From NCBI GenBank assembly GCA_024516035.1, contig CM044960.1, forward strand, positions 15,161,880-15,225,879: 64,000 nucleotides of DNA. The letters run 5' to 3'. Below the pieces are notes generated by a model, which saw only the letters and a list, made by a program, of their open reading frames with translations, made no database searches and was not told the DNA's origin. The stretch is from Bactericera cockerelli (taxonomy: Eukaryota; Arthropoda; Insecta; Hemiptera; Triozidae). The position numbers and the translations under genes were made by a program. Shown here in pieces: positions 56,301-64,000 of this stretch (positions are counted from its first letter, which is position 1; each line of letters begins with the position of its first letter).

Positions 56301-59300
56301 GTATCATAATATCATAAGAAGTATTTAACAGACCAACCAGCTGATAAGCTCTATGTATCAAATTAATAGAAATCAGGTGAGTGAGAAAGAGAGGTACACC
56401 TAAACACAGTGGTATAATCGACGAGAAAAATGAAATCGGTAGGAATTAACTTATTAAAGCTGACTTGAAATACTGAACGAAATCCCTGTCCCTGCCTGTC
56501 TAGCAAAGCGCACAGGAGAAGAAAAAGGCAACAGTTAGAGATATACTGGGTGTGAGAATATCAACCTTGTGTAGTTGTGTTAAAAAGCTGATTACTATTC
56601 CAGGTTCTACACCCTGCTTGTGATTTCCACCGCCTTGTTCAAACAGGCCCCGTTCAGAAACCTCATTGCCAACGGGCTTGTCTTGGCTCAGGATGGACAG
56701 AAAATGTCGAAAAGTAAAAAGAACTACCCCGATCCTATGGAGGTAATTGGACATTTATAATGATACTAATCAATTTTATGTTCTTTTCTTTTCCCTATTA
56801 CCTTATATCACCGTTGTCCTCTTTCCCAACTTCATAAATCATACTTTTATTTGTCATGTCTTCATCTCATATGATTTTCATATCTCATGTGTTATTTCCA
56901 CCCATTCCTTCATTTCCTCCCATTCCTTCATTTCCCCCATTCCTTCATTTCCCCCCATTCCTTCATTTCCCCCCATTCCTTCATTTCCTCCCATTCCTTC
57001 ATTTCCTCCCATTCCTCCCATTCCTTCATTTCCCCCCATTCCTTCATTTCCTCTCATTCCTTCATTTCCTCCCATTCCTTCATTTCCCCCCATTCCTTCA
57101 TTTCCCCCATTCCTTCATTTCCTCCCATTCCTTCATTTCCTCCCATTCCTTCATTTCCCCCCATTCCTTCATTTCCCCCCATTCCTTCATTTCCCCCCAT
57201 TCCTTCATTTCCTCCCAATCCTTCATTTCCTCCCATTCTTTCATTTCCTCCCATTCCTTCATTTCCCCCCATTCCTTCATTTCCTCCCATTTCTTCATTT
57301 CCCCCCATTCCTTCATTTCCCCCCATTCCTTAATTTCCTCCCATTCCTTCATTTCCCCCCCATTCCTTCATTTCCACCCATTCCTTCATTTGCCTTCATT
57401 CCTTCATTTCCCCCCATTTCTTCATTTCCTCCCATTCCTTCATTTCCTCCCATTCCTTCATTTCCTCCCATTCCTTCATTTCCCTCCACTCCTTCCTTTC
57501 CCTCCCATTCCTTCATTTCCACCCATTCCTTTATTTCCTCCCATTCCTTCATTTCCTCCCATTCCTTCATTTCCCCTCATTCCTTCATTTCCTTCCATTC
57601 CTTCATTTCCTCCCATTCCTTCATTTCCTCCCATTCCTTCATTTCCTCCCATTCCTTCATTTCCCCCCATTCCTTCATTTCCTCCCATTCCTTCATTTCC
57701 TCCCATTCCTTCATTTCCTCCCATTCCTTCATTTCCTCCCATTCCTTCATTTCCTCCCATTCCTTCATTTCCTCCCATTCCTTCATTTCCTCCCATTCCT
57801 TCATTTCCTCCCACTCCTTCATTTCCTCCCATGCCTTCATTTCCTCCCATTCCTTCATTCCCCCCCCCCTCCCTTCTTCTCTCATCCACCTCCTTCCCTC
57901 TCTCCCTCCCTCGCCCTCATGACACCTCAAGGTTCTACACGCTACTCGTGATATCCACGGCCCTGTTCAACAAGCCCCCCTTCAAGAATCTCATCGCCAA
58001 TGGCCTGGTTCTCGCGTCCGACGGACAGAAAATGTCCAAGAGTAAAAAGAACTACCCCGACCCCATGGAGGTAAGATGAGGCGGGAGGCAAGTGAAGCCA
58101 CTTTTTGCCTGCGATTCATTCTGCCTCGAGTTGGATTCATTCTGCCTGTTTTCTGGGGTCTTATGCTGTGTTTTCCTTGTGGGTGTGAATCATGTAGGAT
58201 CTTGGATTACATCCGGCCAAATATCCAGCCTAAAAGTCCAGATTGATTGATTTTACTTCCAAGAAATTTCTAATATTAGAAATCGGAAGTATTGTGTTCG
58301 TTTTTGTAAAAAAAATATTTTTTTGCTCCAATTTCAATTTTTTTCAGATTTTCTTTCAACCGATAACTTTGTTTTGACTGCATCCCTAAATATGACAACT
58401 TTGGGTATACTTTTTAGCGTGAGAACTTAATTCTCTCTTTTTTTAAGCATGAACATTTGTTCTATTGTGAAACAAAATTTGTTCGTCCAATTTATCAATC
58501 AGTGGGCTATTTAGCGCTTGAAGTAGTCTCTCTATTTACCTCTTGTCCAACAAATCTGTTGTTGGTAATGTTTTCATCGTGCAAGGTCATTGAACTGGGA
58601 TTTATATTTTTTTTTCTTCGTTATCATTTTGCCTGTGTTTTATAATATGGTCTAAAACTATGCCATTCGAATTGGTAGATTTTAACTTTAAATAACCCGA
58701 AATATATCATTAATTTGAACCCCCGCAAGAAGACTGCAGAGAGAATACCTAGGACGCTGACTAGAGGTTATCTAATTAAGAAGGATTTTCATCTATGAAA
58801 CCAGCACCTCCGTGACGACAATGTTTCCTGTTTGAGATTGTTGCTATTGATATGTGAATTTTCTGGTTGTAAATATGTATATTACTAATTAAAGTTTTGA
58901 ATTTTAATAAATGCTTGACAAAAAAAAATCTGAATTTCCTAGTTGCAAGCTTGAGGCTGAAAATATATAAATAACTTTTTAGAAATATTTATGATGTTTT
59001 AAACCAATAATAGCATCTTTGAATTCTCGCATGTTTCCTCAGTTTTTTTTAATGAGTGAATGAGACTATTATTTTGTATCTAAATGCAAAAATAACCATA
59101 AAATGAATGAAACTGTTCAACCTACATTTTCCAAACTTCATGGTTCAGCAAAAGGTCGTGCGTCCCCTCAACAGACGGATTGGTTTTGTGCACTGGTATG
59201 ATCTAAGATTCTTTTGGTCAGTACTTAGTACCGCTTGCGACAGTTACTCTCTTCTAATCTGTCATATTATTAATGGCCGGGTCGAGACTCGACTGCTGGG

Positions 59301-62300
59301 TCCCAGCTCATGTAGATTTAGCGTCACATCATCAATTTGGAGCTCTGTGTTTGTTGAAAATTGATCACGAGACGCTAAATCTACATAAGCTAGGACCCAG
59401 CAGTCGAGTCTCGAAACGGCCCTAAGTGATTCTTTTGTGTGTACGTACATACGTTATAACTTGAGAACAACATGTCCAATTAACGTGACATTTGATATAG
59501 TTACTAAAAAGTATCCCAGGACAATAGGGCTCTACATTCTAATCGAGCAACATAAATAATAAGGCGATATTAGATATAATTATAAAAAAGAGTCCTTACT
59601 CTAAATTTCAATTTCCCCAAAATATTTATGACTTTTTTGACTTATGTCCTATTATCCCGAGGGGGAGGTTTCTGTAGGGCCTCTGAGGTGTCTGTAATGA
59701 AATAGGGCCTCTGAGGTGTCTCTAATGCATGGTTTTATACTCTGGTGTAATTAGACCTTCTCTCTCTCAGGTGATCAACCGGTTTGGAGCTGACGCCCTG
59801 CGACTGTATCTGATCAACTCCCCTGTCGTGAGAGCCGAGAATCTTCGCTTCAAAGAAGAGGGAGTGAGAGATGTGCTGAAGGAAGTTTTCCTGCCTTGGT
59901 ACAACGCGTATCGCTTCCTCATTCAGAACATACAGCGCTACAATACGGTGAGCTTCTTTTCTTCTATTACTTCCGATAAATTTCTAATACATATTAGAAA
60001 TCGGAAGTATTTTTATTGATTTCCTTTGATTCAGCAAGTTAAAAAAAAAAATAACATAGGTACCTAGTGTTAATATTTTTATTTTTTTAAACATCAAGTA
60101 TGGTGTACTTACAAGTCTTCACTCTATAAACTTTGGATTTCTAACGTCAGGAATCGGTTAAGCAAATACAAGTAGGGTGTAGTAAAAACTTATTTAATTC
60201 AATGAAATTTTATTAGGTCTCAGAAAGATTTTGTTACACACAACTCGCAGTAACTTGCAAAATGGGCATCTGAAAAAGCCAATAATAATAATAATATCGC
60301 CTTTTTTATACTGCCCGATTAGGACTATTAATATGAAGTCCCATTATTCCAGCAGTAAGCCCAAGACATATTATTATGTGGTAAAAATCCCAAATGGGAG
60401 GATAACTTGTCTTGTACCGGCTGGGTTTCGAAACCACGACCTCTGGAACTTCCTGGATTCACAGAGTGCCGTCTTTACCACTGAGCTACCGGGACAGATA
60501 AATAAATAGATATTTATTTGACTAATGTGTCTGATATACATTAGCTAGCTACATAACACTTAATCAAACTTTTTTATTTTCCTGTGTTTGTTTGTTTTTT
60601 GTGTTTATTTGTTTGTATTATTATAGATAAAGTTTCATTGAATTTTTTCAATAATAATATGATGCCGAACTCCAAGTATTTTGTTCATTAAAAACTGTCC
60701 CTGTTTACTCGAAAGCCTCAATTCACCATGTATTGCAGCTATGCTACTTTTCAATCATTTTTCATCACAATTGGATCTAGCAATGAAATCCTCTCACTAT
60801 AAAATACTATGTAAGGAGATGCTAGGATTAGTACCAAATTGATTTTATTGTTGTTATTGTTTTTTTTTTTTTTTTTTTTTTTTTTCCTCTCACTATCTTA
60901 ACTTCTTCTCATTGTTCTTGTAAGTGGAGCTTGTCAAATTGCTTCGTTGGAACAATGCTAAAAAAAAAAATATGGATTGAATCTCCCCCCAGGAGGAGAA
61001 GTCCCTGTTCCTCTACTGCGAGCTGGAGGGCTCCTCCAACATCATGGACGCCTGGATCCTCTCCTTCTCCGAGAGCCTGATAGAGTTCGTCCGCCAGGAG
61101 ATGGCGGCCTACCGCCTCTACACCGTGGTGCCCCGCCTCGTGCTCTTCATAGACAATCTCACCAACTGGTACGTGCGGATGAACCGGCGCCGCCTCAAGG
61201 TGAGTACTCTGCTTGTGCATAGGTAAGTATGTCTAGCTTCAACGATAAGGTGACTCACTTGTAATCAATCAAAGAAAAAAGAAACAAAGAGATAAGAAAT
61301 AAATAAATATGTAGAACCTACCTAAAATAAATACCTATTGATTATTAAAGGTCCCAAAAAAAAGGGAAATCAATGGACCCAACTCAACATAATCAGCAAA
61401 AGAAAAGGGAGAGAATACCAATTAATGTGTCATTGGGAGAGAAAAAAAAAAAAAAAATTACAAGTCTAAACCTAAATCAGAGGACAAAAACTCAGCCGAA
61501 GAATAGTATGCACTCTTTTTCAAGTGCCTCAGAAGTGCTGCTTTAGGTCGGTGGTTCGAGTCTCTAGTTCGGTAAAAATTTAGCAGCGTGAGTTTGAATA
61601 GTTGTGATATCACCACAAATATGAGATAACTTTTAAGAAGGTGCTTTTTTCTCATCTGCGTCTATTGGAACAGGAGTTTCGCCGCATACAGTTAAACCTA
61701 GATATAAGAGAAGGATTTCCAGGTCAATTTTACCTCTGTAGGGAAAATAATCTCTTTATAAGAGAAACCTGGATATAAGAGAAAAAAATTCCGGTCCTGT
61801 AGTGTCTTCGATTTGCCATCGACGACGCTGTCCATCTTCGTAATTTGAAATTCAATATCTTAAATGGTTTTTCTTGAAATGTTTTGCAAAGTTTAGTATA
61901 TGATTTATTATGAATGGTAGTCAAGTGGTTAACGCATTAGTCTGCCATCTTCGTAATTTGAAATTCAATATCTTAAATGGTTTTGCTTGGAATGTTTTGC
62001 AAGGTTTAGTATATGATTTATTATGAATGGTAGTCAAGTGGTTAACGCGCTAGTCTGCCATCTTCGTAATTTGAAATTCAATATCGTAAATGGTTTTGCT
62101 TGGAATGTTTTGCAAAGTTTAGTATATGATTTATTATGAATGGTAGTCAAGTGGTTAACGCGCTAGTCTGGTAATCCAGTTAGCTTAGGGGTCCATTGGT
62201 TCGAATCCCACCCAGTGTATGAATTTTTCCTCATTAATTTGAATTTGTAACATAATAATACTCTGAGGGTTAAGTGGTAGAAAATGCTTTAAGGATTAAC

Positions 62301-62838
62301 CTCGCCTGGTGGTTGGTTACCTTCCACTAAAGAAGTAGTCACTGTGGCAGAGTGAGTTAGCACGCTAGGCATTGCACACATGGTGACCTGGGTTCGATTC
62401 CCAGCGGTGTAAGAATTTTTCTGCTCTGTACTTGGATGTTCGGGGTCCACTCATACCCCGTGAGGAAAAATGAGTAGCTGCTTTGATGTGAAGCAGCGAC
62501 CAGTGGCAGAATCATAGGCAAAAAAAATAGAAGATATCGTAAATTAAAGTGGTAAAGTCCTATGATTCTGCGCTACCCACTAACATTGTGACATAATAAC
62601 ACAAAGAAAAAGCATTATTATTACCTTCCACTGAAGAGTGTTATTATATTATCACTATATTCTCCCCTCCCCTTACATCACATGAAATATCCCCCCCCCC
62701 AGGGTGAAGGAGGCCCCGCTGACTGCAAGGTGGCTCTGAACGCCCTCACCAAAGTTCTCTTCACCATGGTGAGAGTCATGGCTCCCTACACCCCCTTCCT
62801 CTGCGAGCATCTCTACCAGAACCTGCGGCACCTCACCG
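40263..62838 (+). CDS. IARS1: Cytoplasmic isoleucyl-tRNA synthetase (3' end beyond window)
   Basis: Class I aminoacyl-tRNA synthetase; charges tRNA-Ile and edits misactivated valine. Fourteen consecutive exons (exon 11 in two versions) give about 786 codons from ATG 40263, with every splice phase agreeing. The HIGH motif is HYGH (about residues 55-58, within [17 protein letters not shown]). The CP1 editing domain spans exons 5-8, with the Thr-rich [12 protein letters not shown] and [16 protein letters not shown]. The catalytic segment [12 protein letters not shown] is in exon 9, KMSKS is at about 600-604 in exon 11, and anticodon-binding-domain sequence ([12 protein letters not shown]) is in exon 13. 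The colinear match to the animal cytoplasmic enzyme (about 1260 aa) leaves the last third outside the window. It is divergent from CHMP2A. Introns are packed with repeats. Confidence 0.96.
41202..41358 (+). CDS. IARS1: IleRS exon 2 (HIGH motif)
   Basis: Acceptor tcattttag, donor gtaagc. Contains [11 protein letters not shown] and [13 protein letters not shown]. Confidence 0.96.
41989..42139 (+). CDS. IARS1: IleRS exon 3
   Basis: Acceptor tgattttag, donor gtaagt. Reads [20 protein letters not shown] through RIGRWI. Confidence 0.96.
42404..42718 (-). repeat. tRNA-derived SINE, family D (full)
   Basis: Reverse copy with a poly(A) tail (poly-T about 42404-42421). Head on minus: gactagctcagtggttaagc, B box gggttcgaacccccgcg. 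Body ctcgcccatcagaggggagg. In IleRS intron 3. Confidence 0.85.
42921..43109 (+). CDS. IARS1: IleRS exon 4
   Basis: Acceptor gtggtttacag, donor gtgagt. Reads [20 protein letters not shown] through [11 protein letters not shown] (CT)n tract follows the donor. Confidence 0.96.
43132..43205 (+). repeat. (CT)n microsatellite
   Basis: Almost pure CT dinucleotide with a few G interruptions, about 20 bp after the exon 4 donor. Confidence 0.9.
43649..43895 (-). CDS. Antisense exon-like open frame, unknown product
   Basis: On minus, an acceptor-like tgtcctcag leads into an open frame of about 80 codons: [20 protein letters not shown], then [19 protein letters not shown], ending in a Lys-rich tail and stop beside AATAAA-like sequence. 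GC content and codon look exceed the surrounding intron. I do not recognise the family. It could be a terminal exon of a gene nested in the intron or a captured fragment; no partner exon was found. Confidence 0.3.
43959..44167 (+). repeat. tRNA-derived SINE, family C (full)
   Basis: gtcaagtggttaacgcgcta, tggttcgaatcccacccag, tcctcattaatttgagtttg, ending ggttaccttccactaaaaag. Confidence 0.85.
44709..44841. mobile_element. MITE with gggcgaaattaatagac termini (copy 3)
   Basis: gggcgaaattaatagacaac to cgtctattaatttcgcc; best-matched termini of the three. A right-half relic is at about 51975-52015. Confidence 0.85.
45033..45150 (+). repeat. Tandem duplication, unit about 60 bp
   Basis: Two adjacent copies of tgatctcaatgttgttgatt...gagagtaatgttttacgg, differing by one or two bases and a small indel. 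Confidence 0.8.
46620..46815 (-). repeat. SINE-like repeat with tRNA-like head
   Basis: The reverse strand reads gtggctcagtggttaagagc and gagttcgaatcccggcc, followed by a non-tRNA body (gtgccctgaagtaatgcaca). The acceptor stem does not pair as in a functional tRNA. Confidence 0.55.
47026..47346 (+). repeat. tRNA-derived SINE, family D (full, long poly(A))
   Basis: gattagctcagtggttaagc, gggttcgatcccccgagcc, cgcccatcagaggggaggca, ending in about 27 A. The long clean tail suggests a recent insertion. Confidence 0.88.
47652..47956. mobile_element. TTAA-flanked MITE with tandem 20-bp palindromes (piggyBac-like)
   Basis: TTAA at 47648-47651 and 47957-47960. Inverted ends are CACGTTGATCGCCA and TTGGTGATCAACGTG. 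The core has six copies of a roughly 45-bp unit built around the perfect palindrome GTCAGGTGAATTCACCTGAC or close variants. The empty site (cataccctttaacagact) survives in the duplicated copy at about 48110-48127. Confidence 0.8.
47989..48151 (+). repeat. Two extra tandem copies of the exon 5 acceptor and start
   Basis: gtgtttcag followed by tggttgtcagcttccc starts at 47989 and 48065 and again at the real exon (48152). Each extra copy keeps about 40 bp of exon, then reverts to intron sequence (aaaatttcatacccttta). Use of an extra acceptor would lead out of frame to a stop. Confidence 0.85.
48152..48280 (+). CDS. IARS1: IleRS exon 5 (start of editing domain)
   Basis: Acceptor ttttttttcag, donor gtgatt. 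Reads [20 protein letters not shown], then [14 protein letters not shown]. The third of three tandem copies of its 5' part and the only one that stays open. Confidence 0.95.
48408..48609 (+). repeat. tRNA-derived SINE, family A (full)
   Basis: gtcccggtagctcagtggta, gggttcgaaacccagccgg, ending cgggcagataaataaggcga and (tta)n. IleRS intron 5. Confidence 0.88.
49110..49258 (+). CDS. IARS1: IleRS exon 6
   Basis: Acceptor ttattttcag, donor gtaaga. Reads [20 protein letters not shown] through LFAYFKH. Confidence 0.95.
49516..49673 (-). repeat. tRNA-derived SINE, family A (divergent)
   Basis: Reverse copy: atcgccttatttatgctacc, atgggaggataatgtgtcat, ggttaagaacctgcgacctc. Confidence 0.7.
49780..49925. 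repeat. Interspersed repeat, family F
   Basis: tcacccagcctgagtgg, ggacgttgcttgacttcagt, caacgtgccatccacgctgg, shared with 20757-20985. Confidence 0.5.
50336..50548 (+). CDS. IARS1: IleRS exon 7 (editing-site motif)
   Basis: Acceptor ctgttccag, donor gtatta. Contains [19 protein letters not shown], the conserved editing-pocket segment, and CPVDASGCF. Confidence 0.95.
50553..50762 (-). repeat. tRNA-derived SINE, family A, abutting the exon 7 donor
   Basis: Its (tta)n tail begins about 5 bp after the exon boundary, so the donor reads AAG/gtattaataataa. Reverse tRNA-like head gtttcgaacccacgacctct, then accactgagctatcggg. Confidence 0.85.
50808..51362 (-). repeat. SINE family D interrupted by family H
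   Basis: Family D sequence runs 50808-50877 (cacagccttttttatttcgt), breaks, and resumes about 51137-51362 (ttgtggtctgtgctgtagct). cagctactgt occurs on both sides of the break, like a target-site duplication. Confidence 0.75.
50878..51136 (-). repeat. Family H element nested in SINE D
   Basis: Reverse of 11753-11905 (gactataaacagagaacag, caagttctcatgatggttg-type). Contains cagccaactttatttcaaag and gtcctctagcgagacactgg. Preceded by (gtt)n. Confidence 0.65.
51735..51925 (+). CDS. IARS1: IleRS exon 8
   Basis: Acceptor atttccag, donor gtaagt. Reads [40 protein letters not shown], ending DTYW. Confidence 0.95.
52560..52763 (+). CDS. IARS1: IleRS exon 9
   Basis: Acceptor ccggccgcag, donor gtaacg. 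Contains [20 protein letters not shown] and [20 protein letters not shown]. Markedly GC-rich against its introns. Confidence 0.95.
52898..54432. mobile_element. DNA element with about 225-bp terminal inverted repeats
   Basis: TA-flanked. Left arm 52898-53121 starts cagggtgtaacagacttaat; right arm about 54205-54431 ends attaagtctattacaccctg. The arms match nearly throughout. About 1.1 kb of interior lacks an ORF, so it is non-autonomous. The class resembles TA-inserting (Tc1/mariner-type) elements by its ends only. Confidence 0.8.
54731..55252 (+). repeat. Direct 110-bp repeats flanking a SINE family B
   Basis: About 54731-54840 and 55145-55252 share ttatttaaataaatgtgttt, gttattatatcacaatttaa and cacataaggtccatta. 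SINE B (54841-55139; cagagtgagttagcgcgctg, gggttcgatccccagcgg) lies between. Confidence 0.8.
55269..55466 (+). CDS. IARS1: IleRS exon 10
   Basis: Acceptor ttctccgcag, donor gtaagt. Contains [20 protein letters not shown] and [15 protein letters not shown], ending with TG of a Trp codon completed by exon 11a or 11b. Confidence 0.95.
55524..55681 (-). repeat. SINE family E fragment
   Basis: Reverse body: aagctttattaggtagaaca, taaagggcggggttattgcc, caatctcttccacccaac. Confidence 0.7.
55687..55880 (+). repeat. Tandem repeat, unit about 39 bp
   Basis: About five copies around agtatgctacctaacgacct and cttccgtaact, decaying to the right. In intron 10, upstream of exon 11a. Confidence 0.75.
56604..56742 (+). 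CDS. IARS1: IleRS exon 11a (KMSKS exon, version a)
   Basis: 139 nt, acceptor actattccag, donor gtaatt. Reads [46 protein letters not shown]. Version a differs from 11b at five residues (about 580-582, 585 and 596). Its sequence AQDGQ and QAPFRN departs from the usual animal ASDGQ and PPFKN. The KMSKS loop is intact. Confidence 0.88.
56889..57870 (+). repeat. 18-bp pyrimidine-rich minisatellite
   Basis: Roughly 54 copies of cattccttcatttcctcc with ccc/tcc and few other variants. Plus strand almost pure C/T with a few A. Long open frames on both strands are only translations of the repeat. It fills the space between exons 11a and 11b. Confidence 0.95.
57932..58070 (+). CDS. IARS1: IleRS exon 11b (KMSKS exon, version b)
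   Basis: 139 nt, acceptor gacacctcaag, donor gtaaga. Reads [46 protein letters not shown]. Closer to the usual animal sequence than 11a. 25 of 46 codons differ from 11a, 20 of them synonymously. Joined to 11a it would read out of frame to a TAA within the exon. Confidence 0.92.
58071..59770. other. IleRS intron 11
   Basis: AT-rich. A family K terminus (aatcggaagtattgtgttcg, about 58281-58300) next to a small palindrome, and a palindromic MITE (59276-59421). Otherwise nothing recognised. Confidence 0.6.
59276..59421. mobile_element. Palindromic MITE
   Basis: Arms ggtcgagactcgactgctgg/gtcccagctcatgtagattt and the reverse agcagtcgagtctcg, with about 50 bp between. Fold-back over nearly its whole length; no ORF. 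Confidence 0.75.
59771..59947 (+). CDS. IARS1: IleRS exon 12
   Basis: Acceptor ctctctcag, donor gtgagc. Reads [40 protein letters not shown], ending QRYNT. Begins GTGATC, so skipping exon 11 gives TGG TGA. Confidence 0.95.
60282..60496 (-). repeat. tRNA-derived SINE, family A
   Basis: Reverse copy: atcgccttttttatactgcc, gggaggataacttgtcttgt, ccactgagctaccgggaca. Confidence 0.85.
60993..61199 (+). CDS. IARS1: IleRS exon 13
   Basis: Acceptor atctcccccccag-type, donor gtgagt. Contains [20 protein letters not shown] and [14 protein letters not shown] run of about 30 lies about 110 bp upstream. Confidence 0.95.
61829..62160 (+). repeat. Tandem array, unit about 116 bp, carrying SINE C heads
   Basis: Three copies of ccatcttcgtaatttgaaat ... 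tatgatttattatgaatggt, each followed by agtcaagtggttaacgc, the start of SINE family C. Only the last continues into a whole SINE (62143-62334). Confidence 0.8.
62143..62334 (+). repeat. tRNA-derived SINE, family C (full)
   Basis: agtcaagtggttaacgcgct, tggttcgaatcccacccag, ending ttaccttccactaaagaag. Immediately followed by a family B SINE. Confidence 0.85.
62336..62612 (+). repeat. tRNA-derived SINE, family B (full)
   Basis: agtcactgtggcagagtgag, gggttcgattcccagcgg, cccgtgaggaaaaatgagta, ending acataataacacaaag. Confidence 0.85.
62703..62838 (+). CDS. IARS1: IleRS exon 14 (last in window)
   Basis: Acceptor cccccccag, donor gtgagt. Reads [40 protein letters not shown], ending HLT and a split codon. 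The gene continues beyond the window. Confidence 0.93.
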
Positions 62839-64000
62839 GTGAGTACTCACACAAGTCTAGAGGTTAAATGCTTATGAAGAAAAAGTCCAAGTTCTCGCGA
62901 TGCGATAGTTGATAGCATATAAAAGTTAGTTGATAGCACAGTGGAAGAGATTGCCATAGGCAATAACCCAGCCCTTTAGTTAGGACATATGTATAATATA
63001 TATTTTGTTTATTTTTTTTTCTTGTTTACATTATTAATATTGTCAATTTTTATATTTAATTTTTACCATTATCTGTCTGTCAACATACTATGTTCTACCT
63101 ACTAATAAAGAGTTTCTAAATAAATAAATAAAAATACGTGCATCAGGTCGAGCCAACCTTTTAACTGTTATTGGCTGGAGACTCTCTCTCTTTTGAATAA
63201 CCAAAATTTCAAATAACTTGAATTTTGAACAATTTAAATTTTGAATTACCTACTTGAATTTGAGAACAAGAATTTTGTAATACTCTGAGTGATTTCTATT
63301 TAATTTTGGCTCTCAATATTGTTTCAAACATATTCACTGGCTCAATAAAAAAAAACATGGCCAATTATGGACACAATACTTCCTCGCGATTGTTTCACAT
63401 TGTAAACATTGAGATTTTATACAAAATTACTTGTATCTCCAAAACGACTGAACCGATTTTCTCCAAATTTGTTTTATATGGTAGAATATCGTTTTTTCTA
63501 CATTCTAGATTCCACAGAAAATTCTGTATCGGCAAGTCGTGGCCCTTATTTTTTTACTTTTTTGTCCAAAATTTCGGATTTTCTTAAATATCAGAGTCAA
63601 ATTATAATTAACTAAAAAATAAATATAAATAACCTATGTAAAACAATAATATGCATATACATACAAAATTTCAAAATCGGGTGTACCGTTCACGAGATGT
63701 AAGCGTTTAAGTAAAAAGATAGTGGTCAGGCGCATGGTCTCTTTCACCCAGAACCGCTAGTACGAATTCGATGAATTTAAAATGGGACCATCTACAGAAT
63801 GTCTCCTAGATGTGTGCAAAATTTCATCAAAATCCGTCGAGTTGTTTCCGAGGTTTGCGCGTTACAAAGAATATTTTTAACACTGACAGACCGACAGGTA
63901 GACACAAAACCAAAGTTGGTCAGGAGGTTATGAAGTATAAAAAAAATTCAAATCGGAGCAAAAAATATTTTGTTTTACAAAAACGAACACAATACTTCCG
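62839..64000. other. IleRS intron 14 (open at right edge)
   Basis: A family H scrap (62873-62937), a SINE E (62939-63133, gattgccataggcaataacc, tactaataaagagtttct) and an old repeat from about 63400. Its end (aaaacgaacacaatacttcc) is the reverse of the family K terminus near 58290. No exon seen. Confidence 0.6.

Larger units (their letters stand above)
61200..62702. other. IleRS intron 13
   Basis: Contains a family E-like scrap (about 61520-61625), the 116-bp tandem array (61829-62160), SINE C (62143-62334) and SINE B (62336-62612). Confidence 0.7.

Noticed and set aside
56604..58070. Exon 11 duplication as an uncollapsed haplotype or assembly error
   Set aside because: The copies differ at 20 synonymous codons with unrelated flanking introns, far beyond allelic difference, and both keep splice sites and phase.
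56747..58079. Long open frames (up to about 400 codons) on both strands, with IPSFPP-, HSFISS- or GGNEGM-type repeats
   Set aside because: They are translations of the 18-bp minisatellite, open because its length is a multiple of three. The 3' end of one merely overlaps exon 11b.
156..60496. Functional tRNA genes at the tRNA-like heads
   Set aside because: A- and B-box sequences are present, but each is followed by the same non-tRNA body and tail at many sites and the acceptor stems do not close properly. They are SINEs.

Overview
The window is a eukaryotic, AT-rich, repeat-dense stretch with intron-containing genes and GT/AG splice sites. Gene structure, non-LTR and mariner-like elements, and many tRNA-derived SINE families point to an arthropod. 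An insect, possibly hemipteran, is my inference; no sequence here fixes the species. A run of 100 N (24397-24496) marks a scaffold gap.

Three cellular genes can be read. (1) About 2.57-25.58 kb, plus strand: an ETS-family transcription factor with a Pro/Ser/His-rich region, a SAM/Pointed domain and the C-terminal half of an ETS DNA-binding domain. Splice phases chain exactly through exons 2571-3565, 8256-8376, 10975-11238 and 21436-21519. The exon for the first half of the ETS domain is missing and most likely lies in the N gap. (2) About 33.26-36.99 kb, minus strand: a complete coding sequence for the ESCRT-III subunit CHMP2A/Vps2 in four coding exons (240 aa). (3) 40263 to beyond the right edge, plus strand: cytoplasmic isoleucyl-tRNA synthetase. 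Fourteen consecutive coding exons (about 786 codons) run from the start codon to past the catalytic core, with the HIGH and KMSKS motifs and the editing domain.

The most striking item is in IleRS. The exon carrying the KMSKS loop is present twice (56604-56742 and 57932-58070), each 139 nt with intact splice sites. The copies differ at 20 synonymous codons and only 5 amino acids. Including both shifts the frame into a stop, and skipping both makes an immediate stop, which is the signature of mutually exclusive exons. They are separated by about 1 kb of an 18-bp pyrimidine-rich minisatellite. The same gene has a triplicated acceptor and exon start at exon 5, and a SINE abutting the exon 7 donor.

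The rest is largely mobile DNA. An apparently intact 6.35-kb non-LTR retrotransposon (ORF1 and ORF2, poly(A), 13-bp target-site duplication) lies antisense in the ETS intron. There are two adjacent mariner-type relics, a Helitron-like element with a textbook terminus, TTAA-flanked elements with palindromic cores, long-TIR and foldback elements, several MITE families, and at least six tRNA-derived SINE families, some nested. Long intergenic and intronic stretches otherwise show only low-complexity AT-rich sequence.
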